The translations under genes and the position numbers were made by a program. A stretch of DNA of 64,000 bases from G963676655 sp963678305 (GTDB taxonomy: Bacteria > Verrucomicrobiota > Lentisphaeria > Victivallales > Victivallaceae). Below are positions 35,720-44,111 of this stretch, one piece after another. Each line of letters begins with the position of its first letter. The stretch's first letter is position 1. The notes under the pieces were generated by a model. It ran no database searches and was not told the origin of the DNA. It was given only the letters and a program-made list of their open reading frames with translations. The stretch is taken from assembly GCA_963678305.2 (NCBI GenBank), contig CAXXVV010000011.1:620001-684000 (forward strand), read 5' to 3'.

Positions 35720-37168
35720 ATGGACGGCATTCAGCTGGAAATGAATTTTGATACACCTGGAGAGAATATCTTCAGGGCGCAGTTGCGGCAAGGTATTTTT
35801 TCGGTTCTGTGTGAGGTCCCCTCACCCAACCATGATACACAACTTGAAGATGCGGGAAAGCGTCTTCAGCAGATTGAGCAGGCGGTGACTGGAATAAAAG
35901 AAATTCCGGTCAGCATAGCTTTGACCAGTAAATATCAATATCACAATTCATGGAATGTGGCGGATTTTGCATCTTTTCTCGATCAAAAGAGTCGCGGACG
36001 TCATCTCATTTATATCAGTGGGCGTAATTGCTCTGCTGAGCAGGTGCAGTCTACCTTAGGTCAATTGACCGGCTCGGGCTTTCGCAACCTGGCAGCGGTT
36101 TCCGGCAATGCGTTGCCTGGCGAAAACATCAAACAAACGGCCAGACGGCCATTTGTCGAAAGTGTCAATATAATTAAAAATATGCCTGCCTGGGGCGGTA
36201 CGCGAGATGTATTTATCGGAGGAACGGTCAATCCCTTCAAGTATTCGCATGAATCCTTGCTGGGGCAATATTTCAAACTGGTCAAAAAAATCAATTTCGG
36301 GGCTCAGTTTGTGGTTGCGCAAATGGGCTGGGATATGATGAAACTGCAGGAACTGCGATGGTTTCTTAACTTGCGTTCATTGGATTACCCGTTAATCTCC
36401 AGGTTGCCGATGCTTTCTCCGGAAATGGCCGAAAGTATTATTGCGGGGCGGGTTCCGGGATGTTTTATCACGCCGGAATTCAGGCGTATCCTCAAGAATG
36501 AGCTAAAATACTCTCGCAGTCAGTTCCTTGCGGCTCAATGGCGGCGGCTGCAGCTTCAGGCGGCCGGGGCCAAGCTACTTGGTTTCAGCGCGGTTCAGTT
36601 GGCGGATTGTCACACTCCGGACCAGATCAGGACCGCGGCCAGAATGATTGCAGAAGCGCTGGAGGAGTTTTCTTCATTTGAAACCTGGCTGGCCGAGTAC
36701 CGTGAATTCAACGGTCAACGCCAGGTGACTCCTGATATTCGTTACTTCTATCTTTTCAGTAACTTGCTGACCAAGCTGCATACCGATGACAGTTCACGTA
36801 TGACTATTACCTCATTGCCTGACTGCAGCAAAAGTGAACTTGGGCTCTATAGAATCCGGAGATTCATGTTTCCCCATGCCAATCGTCAAGGTGCGTCGGA
36901 AAGATTTATCTTTAAAAAGGTTTTCGCCGGCTGCCGACACTGTTCGCAATGCCGGCTGCCGCTGACCTGGTTCGTTTGTCCTGAAACCTGTCCGAAGGGT
37001 ATGGCAAATGGACCTTGCGGCAGTTCCCGCCGTTTTGGGGAATGTGAGCTGGGAGGTATGGAATGCGTTCACAATCGGATATTCCGTTTAGCGAATCATG
37101 CGGGCAGTCTGCATTCCCTGGAGGAAGAGTATATAGAGTTGGTTACTTCTCCATCCCGTAAAAATTAA
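35720..37168 (+). CDS. Methylenetetrahydrofolate reductase fused to its MetV-type zinc subunit
   Basis: The N-terminal 290 residues look like a MetF-type FAD-dependent barrel, with VLCEVPSPNHD, HLIYISGRN, GGTVNPF and HTPDQIRTAARM-like segments. The C-terminal 80 residues (about 405-460) form an MTHFR C-terminal domain with a cysteine set: CRHCSQC, CPETCPKGMANGPCGSS and FGECELGGMECVHNR. In acetogens MetF and MetV are separate subunits reducing methylene-THF to methyl-THF in the Wood-Ljungdahl pathway; here one chain carries both. It starts nine bases after the GH123-like gene. I infer C1 metabolism; no other Wood-Ljungdahl gene is in this window. Confidence 0.8.
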   Translation: MDGIQLEMNFDTPGENIFRAQLRQGIFSVLCEVPSPNHDTQLEDAGKRLQQIEQAVTGIKEIPVSIALTSKYQYHNSWNVADFASFLDQKSRGRHLIYISGRNCSAEQVQSTLGQLTGSGFRNLAAVSGNALPGENIKQTARRPFVESVNIIKNMPAWGGTRDVFIGGTVNPFKYSHESLLGQYFKLVKKINFGAQFVVAQMGWDMMKLQELRWFLNLRSLDYPLISRLPMLSPEMAESIIAGRVPGCFITPEFRRILKNELKYSRSQFLAAQWRRLQLQAAGAKLLGFSAVQLADCHTPDQIRTAARMIAEALEEFSSFETWLAEYREFNGQRQVTPDIRYFYLFSNLLTKLHTDDSSRMTITSLPDCSKSELGLYRIRRFMFPHANRQGASERFIFKKVFAGCRHCSQCRLPLTWFVCPETCPKGMANGPCGSSRRFGECELGGMECVHNRIFRLANHAGSLHSLEEEYIELVTSPSRKN

Positions 37169-37255
37169 TGCTGAATACATTTCGTATGTTTAGTAATATG
37201 ATTTGTTAATAATGACGTAAACATAGTAAAAAATGATTTTTTTTTGAGGGGAAGC

Positions 37256-37284
37256 TTGCATTATGGTGTTTTGAAGGTTATAAT
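37256..37284 (+). promoter_or_regulatory. Promoter of the exosortase substrate gene
   Basis: TTGCAT (37256-37261) and TATAAT (37279-37284) are 17 bases apart, about 30 bases upstream of the AAAGGA ribosome site. Confidence 0.65.
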
Positions 37285-37315
37285 TAACTGTAGATTAATT
37301 AGAAAGGATTTTATT

Positions 37316-37909
37316 ATGCATAAAATATTATTTATAGTTTTGACTGTTATGTCATTTGTTGCTTTTCCGGTTATGGGCGCATATCAGTATGGTGATTACG
37401 TTTATTTTGATCAGTCCCACGGAAATCGTTTGAATGTCGTTAAAAGTGGATCATTAACCCTCAATTTTACTCCGGCACTTCCGAGTTACGGATATAATAT
37501 TACTGATTGGAATACATTGACTGTGAAAGCGACTAACTCTGACGGCAGCGTAACATCCAGGACCGTAAACATAACCGGCTCCTCGGTAAATATAGGGAAT
37601 GTGATGCAGGGAAGTTCTCTTCAGTTTTATCTCTCAGGGCAGCAAGGTAGTACTGTTGCTTCAAATTTCTGGGGGAGTGGCTGGGATACTTCAGCTGGAC
37701 AATACGGATCATATGAATATTTGCACTTCGGAGGAAATTACGGAGCAAATAATTCAGGTTATATGAATCAACAGTTTCAGGTTCAGGGTGCTCCAGCATC
37801 AGGCGGACAGCCGTTGCCTGGAGTTGCGTTGTCGCTAATCCTCGGAGGTATCAGTCTCTGGGCGATAAAGAGGAAAAAAGCGAAAAGTGCTGTAACGAAG
37901 TTGCCTTGA
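37316..37909 (+). CDS. Exosortase-sorted protein (PEP-CTERM-like), single substrate
   Basis: The ATG at 37316 follows AAAGGA; an earlier in-frame start at 37244 is upstream of the promoter and unlikely. A signal peptide (about 1-21, ending VMGAY) is followed by a 145-residue beta-rich body rich in G, S, N and Y, then a PASGGQPLPG segment, a hydrophobic helix and a basic RKKAK tail. This tripartite tail is the exosortase sorting signal; the canonical PEP is replaced by LPG. A divergent exosortase and EpsI-like gene lie immediately beyond. It is the likely surface substrate of the system. Confidence 0.85.
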   Translation: MHKILFIVLTVMSFVAFPVMGAYQYGDYVYFDQSHGNRLNVVKSGSLTLNFTPALPSYGYNITDWNTLTVKATNSDGSVTSRTVNITGSSVNIGNVMQGSSLQFYLSGQQGSTVASNFWGSGWDTSAGQYGSYEYLHFGGNYGANNSGYMNQQFQVQGAPASGGQPLPGVALSLILGGISLWAIKRKKAKSAVTKLP

Positions 37910-37956
37910 ATTGCTGATCAATATTTGAGGGACGCCCGGCTTTTTTTTATTTCCGG

Positions 37957-39063
37957 CTAGTTTTCAATAGCAAATGTTTGGACGAAATCCTGCAATTGGT
38001 CTTGAGCTGCGTGAATACTCGACTGGTTCCGATTGTCCAATGATATCATGATTTGATAGGTGTGCCACGTTTCGCTCTGATTCCACATTCGTCGGAAATA
38101 TACGAAACTGCTAGTCGAAAACCCAGAGTTGGAGTACCAAACCCACATGAGAAATGTGCTATTATTATTTTCTGTGATAATTTCATCGATATAAAATGTT
38201 TTACCATTAATTTCCATCTTTTTTATTTTTTCCGAGACTATAGTCCATCCTGAAGTTCGCAGACAATGACTGGCCGGATGAATTGAATTGACTTTTTGTC
38301 CGCAGGTTATAGCCAACACGAAAATGCCTTTGTTTGTGCCGACAAAATAATATCTGTCGATAACACTGTCGCTGCCAAAAAATCTTATATCTTGTTTGGT
38401 AACATCCTGGGCTCGTCCGATAAAAGTTCCCTTTTTAGCTTCTTCGAGATTTAGAATTACAGGTGTACCTTGCTGATTTACAGTCATTCCATTCAAGCCG
38501 ATTATAATTATAACAATGCAGACGGAGCCGGCAAACAAAATAGTTTCCGAGCGAACTTTTTTTTCCCACAGGTAGTTGGATAAAAGCCATAAGATAAGAA
38601 TTAGCGCCGATACAGCTTTGAAAATTAATCCCGGCAGGATATGCGGACTGGAAATATAATAGTTGAGCCAGTACGTTGTGCTGGTCACTCCAAGTCCGAG
38701 CAATGCAAAGGTTGGAAACATCCTGTATGTATTCTGACCGCCGTAAATAAGCCAGAACACGGCAAATGCGATTGCAATTGCGCAAAATATCTGGGCCGCA
38801 TTTATTTGGGTAATCCATGAAATAATATACATTACCACAGCTGGGATGAGCAGAAACAAGGCATGACAGTCTATTTGAGATACCTGATGACGTTTTCTGG
38901 TAAGCGTCCATACCAGCGGGAAAAGAAGCGTAAATAGAAAGATAAATATCCAGTCATACTTATCTTGAGGCGATGTTTGCCAGGCGTTGAGCATATATGG
39001 CAACTTGACCGCGTATGGAATGAATCCCGCGAAAAGAAGGATGAATCTCAATGGTCTGGGCAT
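37957..39063 (-). CDS. EpsI-like exosortase-associated membrane protein
   Basis: The 368-residue protein has about eight helices in its first 205 residues and then a soluble domain. The motif IHPASHCLRTSGWTI resembles the EpsI family CLPxxGW signature, with the cysteine kept. EpsI proteins are found with exosortases and assist sorting or exopolysaccharide linkage. Its start overlaps the exosortase gene end by 16 bases (39048-39063), so the two are translationally coupled. The hydrophobic N-terminal half is longer than in simple EpsI proteins, so it may be a fusion with a membrane domain. Confidence 0.74.
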   Translation of the reverse strand: MPRPLRFILLFAGFIPYAVKLPYMLNAWQTSPQDKYDWIFIFLFTLLFPLVWTLTRKRHQVSQIDCHALFLLIPAVVMYIISWITQINAAQIFCAIAIAFAVFWLIYGGQNTYRMFPTFALLGLGVTSTTYWLNYYISSPHILPGLIFKAVSALILILWLLSNYLWEKKVRSETILFAGSVCIVIIIIGLNGMTVNQQGTPVILNLEEAKKGTFIGRAQDVTKQDIRFFGSDSVIDRYYFVGTNKGIFVLAITCGQKVNSIHPASHCLRTSGWTIVSEKIKKMEINGKTFYIDEIITENNNSTFLMWVWYSNSGFSTSSFVYFRRMWNQSETWHTYQIMISLDNRNQSSIHAAQDQLQDFVQTFAIEN

Positions 39064-39950
39064 GATGTAATCTCCGATTGATTTTCAACGCTTTCTCCAA
39101 TGAATAATTTGCCTGTCAGATACAGTAAAAATGTCGCTGATATAACAAATATTGCGCCAAAAGACATATGATAAATATTATCAAATGCATTTTCTCCGAT
39201 CATATAGAAGAGTAAAATAGTTAATAATAACCTGAGAACATTGGAAAAAATGATTATAGGCAGTAGTGCGGCATAGTGAAGAACAGCGCTGAAAACAGTA
39301 CTGTGTTTTCTCCATAATATAATGATGTATCCGAGGAATAACAATACTGCAAGTTGGGATATTCCACTGCATGCGTCAGTTATGGCTATATCATAGGTTT
39401 CCATTCGAATTGTAGTCAAATGGTTGCTTATCTCACAACCGAAAACTCGCAAAACCCGGACGGTCAAGTAGGTTGATATCAAACGCAACGGATAACTTAA
39501 GGCGAGAAAAAGTTGTTCCTGTAGTGGAATTATCAGCAAGGTCAAAAACAGAACAGGCGCATAATGAGCGCTGTTCCGGCCGTCACAATATACGGCAATT
39601 GCCAATCCTGTCATAAATATTGCAAAATGAGAATGCAAATTCATGGAGTTGATATCAGGGATGAGCAGGCATAATGGAACTAGCCCGAGAAGACTCCAGG
39701 CGATCAATTTCGACGCTGGTGACCTTCTGTCAGGAACTTCCAGTCTGCTAATCGTACGCCAGGTGATTACTCCCGCCAGCAGCCACAAGGGCAATGCGTT
39801 GCTTCTTTCGGTCGTGAAGAAAAAGATCTGTAGCGCAGAATACAGAAGAGCTGTGCTGAGCAGGACAAATGTGCCGGGATTATTTATAAATAAATCCTTT
39901 ATTCGCTGACAAATCTGACAACTGCATTTTACGACTTTCGACATAAACAA
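39048..39950 (-). CDS. Exosortase (membrane cysteine transpeptidase)
   Basis: The 300-residue polytopic protein carries the exosortase catalytic set: the Cys in ITDACSGIS (residue about 194), the Arg in SNVLRLLLT (about 242) and the His in NIYHMSFG (about 264). Exosortases cleave C-terminal PEP-type signals and transfer the protein to an acceptor in the outer envelope. Hydrophobic helices number about eight. It lies in a minus-strand pair with the EpsI-like gene and directly downstream of a TPR gene; the sorted substrate is encoded divergently. This set resembles small dedicated exosortase units in other PVC genomes. Confidence 0.88.
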   Translation of the reverse strand: MFMSKVVKCSCQICQRIKDLFINNPGTFVLLSTALLYSALQIFFFTTERSNALPLWLLAGVITWRTISRLEVPDRRSPASKLIAWSLLGLVPLCLLIPDINSMNLHSHFAIFMTGLAIAVYCDGRNSAHYAPVLFLTLLIIPLQEQLFLALSYPLRLISTYLTVRVLRVFGCEISNHLTTIRMETYDIAITDACSGISQLAVLLFLGYIIILWRKHSTVFSAVLHYAALLPIIIFSNVLRLLLTILLFYMIGENAFDNIYHMSFGAIFVISATFLLYLTGKLFIGESVENQSEITSCPDH

Positions 39951-39974
39951 CCTGTTTGTCCAATTACTTTGTCA

Positions 39975-40000
39975 CGGATGGTGGTTAGAACCGTCATCCG
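39975..40000 (-). other. Inter-gene hairpin between the TPR gene and exosortase
   Basis: A 12-bp stem with two G-T wobbles (CGGATGGTGGTT with AACCGTCATCCG) has a very tight loop and no following T tract. It may be an mRNA processing or stability element rather than a terminator. Confidence 0.4.
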
Positions 40001-40005
40001 CCATT

Positions 40006-42285
40006 TTACCTTGTTTCCTCTTTTTCTTTCAACGCCTGCAGGCGTTCCCGGGCAATCCGATTATCCGGAAATATTCTAAGAAGAGTTTTACAATAGCTGG
40101 TTTGCTGGTAGATTTCACCTTCATTATGTAACTTTTTAATAATATTTTCAACTGATTTTCGCCATATTTCCAGAGCTCTTGGAGATGCATTTTTGTTCCT
40201 TACCAGGTAATAGAGTACGGTTTCAGCTTCTTTATAGTCTTTATTATCGAATAGTCTGGAGGCATAACATTCCCGCACGATTGGAGAATTGGGATTCAGG
40301 CTATAGGCCAATTTTCCCAGGTTCAAGGCTTTTTTGATTTCTTTTCTGTTGCCGTTCTTAGTGCCTGCTGCCGCGTAAAGTTCAGAGAGATTAGCCATGA
40401 TCAGAATATCTTTTGGATAAATTTTGAACAGTTTTTCATAAATTTCAATGGCTTGTTCGTTAAAGTTTGCAGCGCCTAATAATTGCGCTGTCCTGAAAAG
40501 GATATCTGTATTGATGGGGGTTCGAGTTGCAGACGCCAGTTTTTTTGATATTTCTGTTAAGAGTTTTGACATTTCTTGCCGGTTTTGCTCCAAATTTGCA
40601 ACCTCCGCCTTAACCAGTAGCGCTGCTATCCTCAAATCCGGTTCTGGCTTATCTGAGAGGAATAAGGCCAGTTCATTCATTGCGTTTATTAGCTTATAAC
40701 GAGCACAAAATCCCAGGTATATCATCAATAACCTTGAGTCCCCTGGGTTTTTATAGTAGAGAGACCGGCAGGTTTGTGTCGCAGCTTTGATTTGTCCGTC
40801 GGTTTCCAACAATGAAACCTCTTGAAGTTGAGCTTTGATATTGTCCGGTTCAAGTGATAACAGTTTTTCCACGTATTGCAAAGCGGACTTCAGCTTTCCT
40901 TTGCTTTTATTGAAGTCTGACGCTAGCAATAAGAGTTCCGGATTGTTGGGGGACTTCTTTAGCGCCTTTTCAAGATTATATTCCGACAATGAACCTTTTT
41001 GAAATAAATCAGTAATAATCGCACGTTCAAATATGGGGGCACTCCCTTTCCTGTATTGTACCAGACTTGCTATTCTGGCCGCCGCTGCAACATCATTTTC
41101 TACCAGTAGTTTGCTGACGAATGCTTTTAATAATTGAACGTAATCAGGTAATATCTTTCCATCTTCGCCCGCATAAGAATATTTTTCCAATAAACTGGTC
41201 GTTACATTGACGTTATGAGTGTTTACCGCATTATACAGCATCAGCATTTGCGATATTGGAGTGTTAGGCAAATAGTTATCAAGGGCGTTGAGCTTAATAC
41301 TGAGTTCAGAATGGTTATTTTCCAGGAAGGCGGTCAGGGCATCAAGATAATATCCGGCCATTATATCAAGGCGTTGACCAATTCGATATTTTTTGGCCAG
41401 CGATTTCAATTCATGCAATGACCTGGTTGAGGCCAGGGCCTCACCATAACAAATTGCATCCACGGGGGATAATCGGAATTTTATTTTGTGGAAAAACTTG
41501 ATGCTTTCAGCCGGTTGTCCCAGCAAATAATATAATTTAGCCAGATACAAGGTGCCGTTTTCTGGATAAATAGCTATGCTTTTTTTCAAATATTCCACTG
41601 CCTCTTCCGGCTTTTTTATTTTGACGCAGTAATTAGCCAGAGCCATAAGAGAATAAAATGCGATTGGCGCGTCCCTGGATGTTGACAGAGTCTTCAGTTT
41701 CGAGATATCTTCAGGCGTTAGTGACTCGGTCATCTCCAGTTTTACAAGTTTACCTAGAGGAGTATTCAAACTGCTACTGTCCTTTAGTTGTTTGAGATCC
41801 CCGGCTGCCTCATCCATCTTGTGCAGTTGTGCGTCAGCAAAGGCTAGAAGGAGAATATGGCGTTCTGCCTCCAGTGGTTGCATATTTGACAATTCACGTT
41901 TCAGTAAGTCAAAATTTCCGCCTTGTAGAAATGCGGCGAGCATATTATCAACATATTCGGTTTTAAATGCATTGAGCCTGGCCGCCCTTGACCATGACAT
42001 TCCGGCTGCGCCCCATGCTCCGAGTTTCTCGTACACAGTAGCAAGTTTGGAGAGAACCCCTTCATTATTTGGATCATCATGCAAGCACTTCATAAGTAGC
42101 GATTCAGCTAATTTCAAATTGTTATTATCATAAGCTGTAACAGCGGCATTGTAATTACGAACTTTGTTATAATTTTGAATCATCAAAAACAAAATAGCTG
42201 TCACTCCCGCAGTGACTACTGCCAGCAGAAGCGCTATAAGCATAATTTTCAGTTTTGATCTGCTTTGACTGATATCAATCACCAT
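40006..42285 (-). CDS. TPR-repeat protein of the exosortase locus
   Basis: The start MVIDISQSRSK at 42285 is preferred because GGGAG precedes it; an earlier in-frame ATG at 42318 lacks one. An N-terminal helix (about residues 14-37) anchors it, and the rest (about 700 residues) is a long TPR superhelix with LAESLLMKCLHDDPNNE, AVEYLKKSIAIYPENGTLYLAK and AIEIYEKLFKIYPKD type units. Such TPR proteins accompany exosortases (PEP-CTERM-associated type) and probably scaffold polysaccharide or surface assembly. It lies upstream of the exosortase and EpsI-like genes. Confidence 0.82.
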   Translation of the reverse strand: MVIDISQSRSKLKIMLIALLLAVVTAGVTAILFLMIQNYNKVRNYNAAVTAYDNNNLKLAESLLMKCLHDDPNNEGVLSKLATVYEKLGAWGAAGMSWSRAARLNAFKTEYVDNMLAAFLQGGNFDLLKRELSNMQPLEAERHILLLAFADAQLHKMDEAAGDLKQLKDSSSLNTPLGKLVKLEMTESLTPEDISKLKTLSTSRDAPIAFYSLMALANYCVKIKKPEEAVEYLKKSIAIYPENGTLYLAKLYYLLGQPAESIKFFHKIKFRLSPVDAICYGEALASTRSLHELKSLAKKYRIGQRLDIMAGYYLDALTAFLENNHSELSIKLNALDNYLPNTPISQMLMLYNAVNTHNVNVTTSLLEKYSYAGEDGKILPDYVQLLKAFVSKLLVENDVAAAARIASLVQYRKGSAPIFERAIITDLFQKGSLSEYNLEKALKKSPNNPELLLLASDFNKSKGKLKSALQYVEKLLSLEPDNIKAQLQEVSLLETDGQIKAATQTCRSLYYKNPGDSRLLMIYLGFCARYKLINAMNELALFLSDKPEPDLRIAALLVKAEVANLEQNRQEMSKLLTEISKKLASATRTPINTDILFRTAQLLGAANFNEQAIEIYEKLFKIYPKDILIMANLSELYAAAGTKNGNRKEIKKALNLGKLAYSLNPNSPIVRECYASRLFDNKDYKEAETVLYYLVRNKNASPRALEIWRKSVENIIKKLHNEGEIYQQTSYCKTLLRIFPDNRIARERLQALKEKEETR

Positions 42286-42465
42286 GAGTTTTCTCCCGAA
42301 ATACTGCCCGTTAAACATTCTTTTTCGAAAAAGATGCTAAATTTCCCCTTGCATATCAGCGGAATCCAAAAATAATATCATATACCATTACCGCTTGATG
42401 ACATTTCAGATTTCGTAACCATGAAAATCAATCTGATGATTATAAATGACACTAAAATGCCGGAT

Positions 42466-42477
42466 GTGATATATCAC
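42466..42477. promoter_or_regulatory. Perfect 12-bp palindrome GTGATATATCAC between divergent genes
   Basis: GTGATATATCAC is identical on both strands and lies in the about 450-base AT-rich spacer between the TPR/exosortase genes and the second GntR-SBP gene. It could be an operator for either side. Nothing else in the spacer is supported except the GntR promoter. Confidence 0.35.
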
Positions 42478-42671
42478 TATATCCGCTAAATACAATATCT
42501 TATTACAATAAGTTCAAAATAATTTTTTTCAAGTTATGAACAGGTATATCCTTTTAATCTTAAATTTTCAATTTCAGCGAACTTTTTTATTTTTCTAGAC
42601 AGATCATGCAAATTTTACATACATATAAATGCGTCGTTGTCTTTTTTTCTTTGATTTTTTTATACAGGATA

Positions 42672-42717
42672 TTGACAAGGTTAGTATTTTGTTGTATAAT
42701 AAAACTGACCTAGTCAG
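42672..42717 (+). promoter_or_regulatory. Promoter with palindromic operator of the second GntR-SBP regulator
   Basis: TTGACA (42672-42677) and TATAAT (42695-42700) are 17 bases apart. A CTGAC-CTA-GTCAG palindrome (42705-42717) covers the likely transcription start. This promoter lies inside the longest possible ORF, which is why the coding start is placed at 42737. The operator differs from the ATTCAT palindrome of the first cassette. Confidence 0.72.
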
Positions 42718-42736
42718 AAATGGATTAATAAGAAAA

Positions 42737-44089
42737 ATGCAAAAGAATCGAACAAGTAAAGCGTCGTTGGTAAAAAATCATATTCTGGACGCAATGGAAT
42801 GCGGTGAATTCGCTAATGGGAAACGCTTGCCCGGTGCGAAAAAAATGGCTGCAGAGCTGAATGTTTCACAGGCGGTTGTCCAGAGTGTTTTGGATTCTCT
42901 GGTGTGCGAAGGTGTTTTATACGCTGTCCCGCGCGGAGGTTCATATGTTCACCCTAACTGGCGTGAGCGAATCCTGCAGACGAACTTGACGGCGTTTATG
43001 ACTGATCGCCCCTGGTTCGATACTTTACAAAAAATATTAAAAGATAAAACTCCGGATCTGCATTTGACGGGTGAATTTAAGGAAAGCGTTTTTGAGATTC
43101 GCACCACGACATACGTTCAGGCTCATCATGACGAATATATGGATTTGGCCAATTTGTTCGATGAGTGCTTTTCTGACAAGGGCGACATCGAACTGAAGCC
43201 TTTTGAGTCATTTTACTTTAATGCCAAGCTGGTGGGTATTCCTTTTATGTACTCGCCCCGGGTGATGTTCTATAACCCGGAAATACTGGCTGAAAATGGT
43301 TGTCCGGAGCCGGATTCCGACTGGACCTGGGATGATTTTATCGCGATTATCATGAAATTACGGGACAATGTTGAACCGGCGAAGATAATTTACTGGGCCC
43401 CGGATCTTTATTATTGGATGACGATTGTAGCCCGCAATGGCGGCTGTTTGTTCAATCCGCACCTTGCAGACCCGGTCCGTATTGACAGTGAAGATACTAT
43501 TCGCGGACTTGAAAAGGTCCAATCTCTTGGCCAGTTGATAAATCGAAATGTTGAAAAGGATAATTCCCGCAGTTTCTGGAATGAAGGTTCTGTCGCATTC
43601 CATATTGGTGGTCGCGATCGTGTTCCTTTGATTGAAAAATACGGCTTATGTAACTGGAAAGTTGTGCCACTACCCTTGATTAGTGAGGGGCTTGATACAA
43701 CAATGCAGATAACGGAACTTTTATGTGTCAGGAAAAATTGTACTAATCTTGATAACGCGAAAAAGCTGATCCGGATCATTTTATCTCATGAGTTTCAAGA
43801 CAGTCTTGCGAGCTATCGGTACGGTATTCCGATTAGAAGTTCATCAGCGGCAAAGTCGCTTGATGAAAATGACCCGCGGAATGCCGTATTTATTTCCGAA
43901 GCGGCAAAAGTTGAGCGTGAATATAACTTGAACTCCCCAGAGCTTCATAATTTGGTCAGTGAAGGTATTGAAATTTGTCTTCGCTCTGATGCCGATATCA
44001 AACCGGCAGTAGGGCAGTTAGCCAATGTGGTGAGAACTTATGTCGCTATTAAAAATAAATCATGGAACGTCAATTGCAACCATAAATAA
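42737..44089 (+). CDS. GntR-type regulator fused to a solute-binding-protein sensor, second copy
   Basis: The ATG at 42737 is chosen because the promoter and operator lie upstream of it; a start at 42629 would precede them. Residues 1-70 form a GntR winged helix (KASLVKNHILDAMECGEF, KKMAAELNVSQAVVQSVLD, GVLYAVPRGGSYV). The C-terminal part is closer to SBP_bac_1 than in the first copy: GIPFMYSPRVMFYNPEILAENG, SDWTWDDFIAIIMKL, SVAFHIGGRD, LLCVRKNCTNLDNAKKLI and YGIPIRSS. No signal peptide. It would sense a sugar in the cytoplasm and control the pectin-type operon that follows. This domain order is unusual and occurs twice in the window. Confidence 0.82.
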   Translation: MQKNRTSKASLVKNHILDAMECGEFANGKRLPGAKKMAAELNVSQAVVQSVLDSLVCEGVLYAVPRGGSYVHPNWRERILQTNLTAFMTDRPWFDTLQKILKDKTPDLHLTGEFKESVFEIRTTTYVQAHHDEYMDLANLFDECFSDKGDIELKPFESFYFNAKLVGIPFMYSPRVMFYNPEILAENGCPEPDSDWTWDDFIAIIMKLRDNVEPAKIIYWAPDLYYWMTIVARNGGCLFNPHLADPVRIDSEDTIRGLEKVQSLGQLINRNVEKDNSRSFWNEGSVAFHIGGRDRVPLIEKYGLCNWKVVPLPLISEGLDTTMQITELLCVRKNCTNLDNAKKLIRIILSHEFQDSLASYRYGIPIRSSSAAKSLDENDPRNAVFISEAAKVEREYNLNSPELHNLVSEGIEICLRSDADIKPAVGQLANVVRTYVAIKNKSWNVNCNHK

Positions 44090-44111
44090 ACAAACAGAAA
44101 GGACGGTAACT

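Noticed and set aside
40006..42318. Plus-strand frames inside the TPR gene (for example 41792-42133)
   Set aside because: They are shadows of the TPR coding frame with no ribosome site or family match.
42629..42736. Upstream extension of the second GntR-SBP gene
   Set aside because: The extension contains a good promoter and palindrome, so translation from 42629 is unlikely; the start is placed at 42737.
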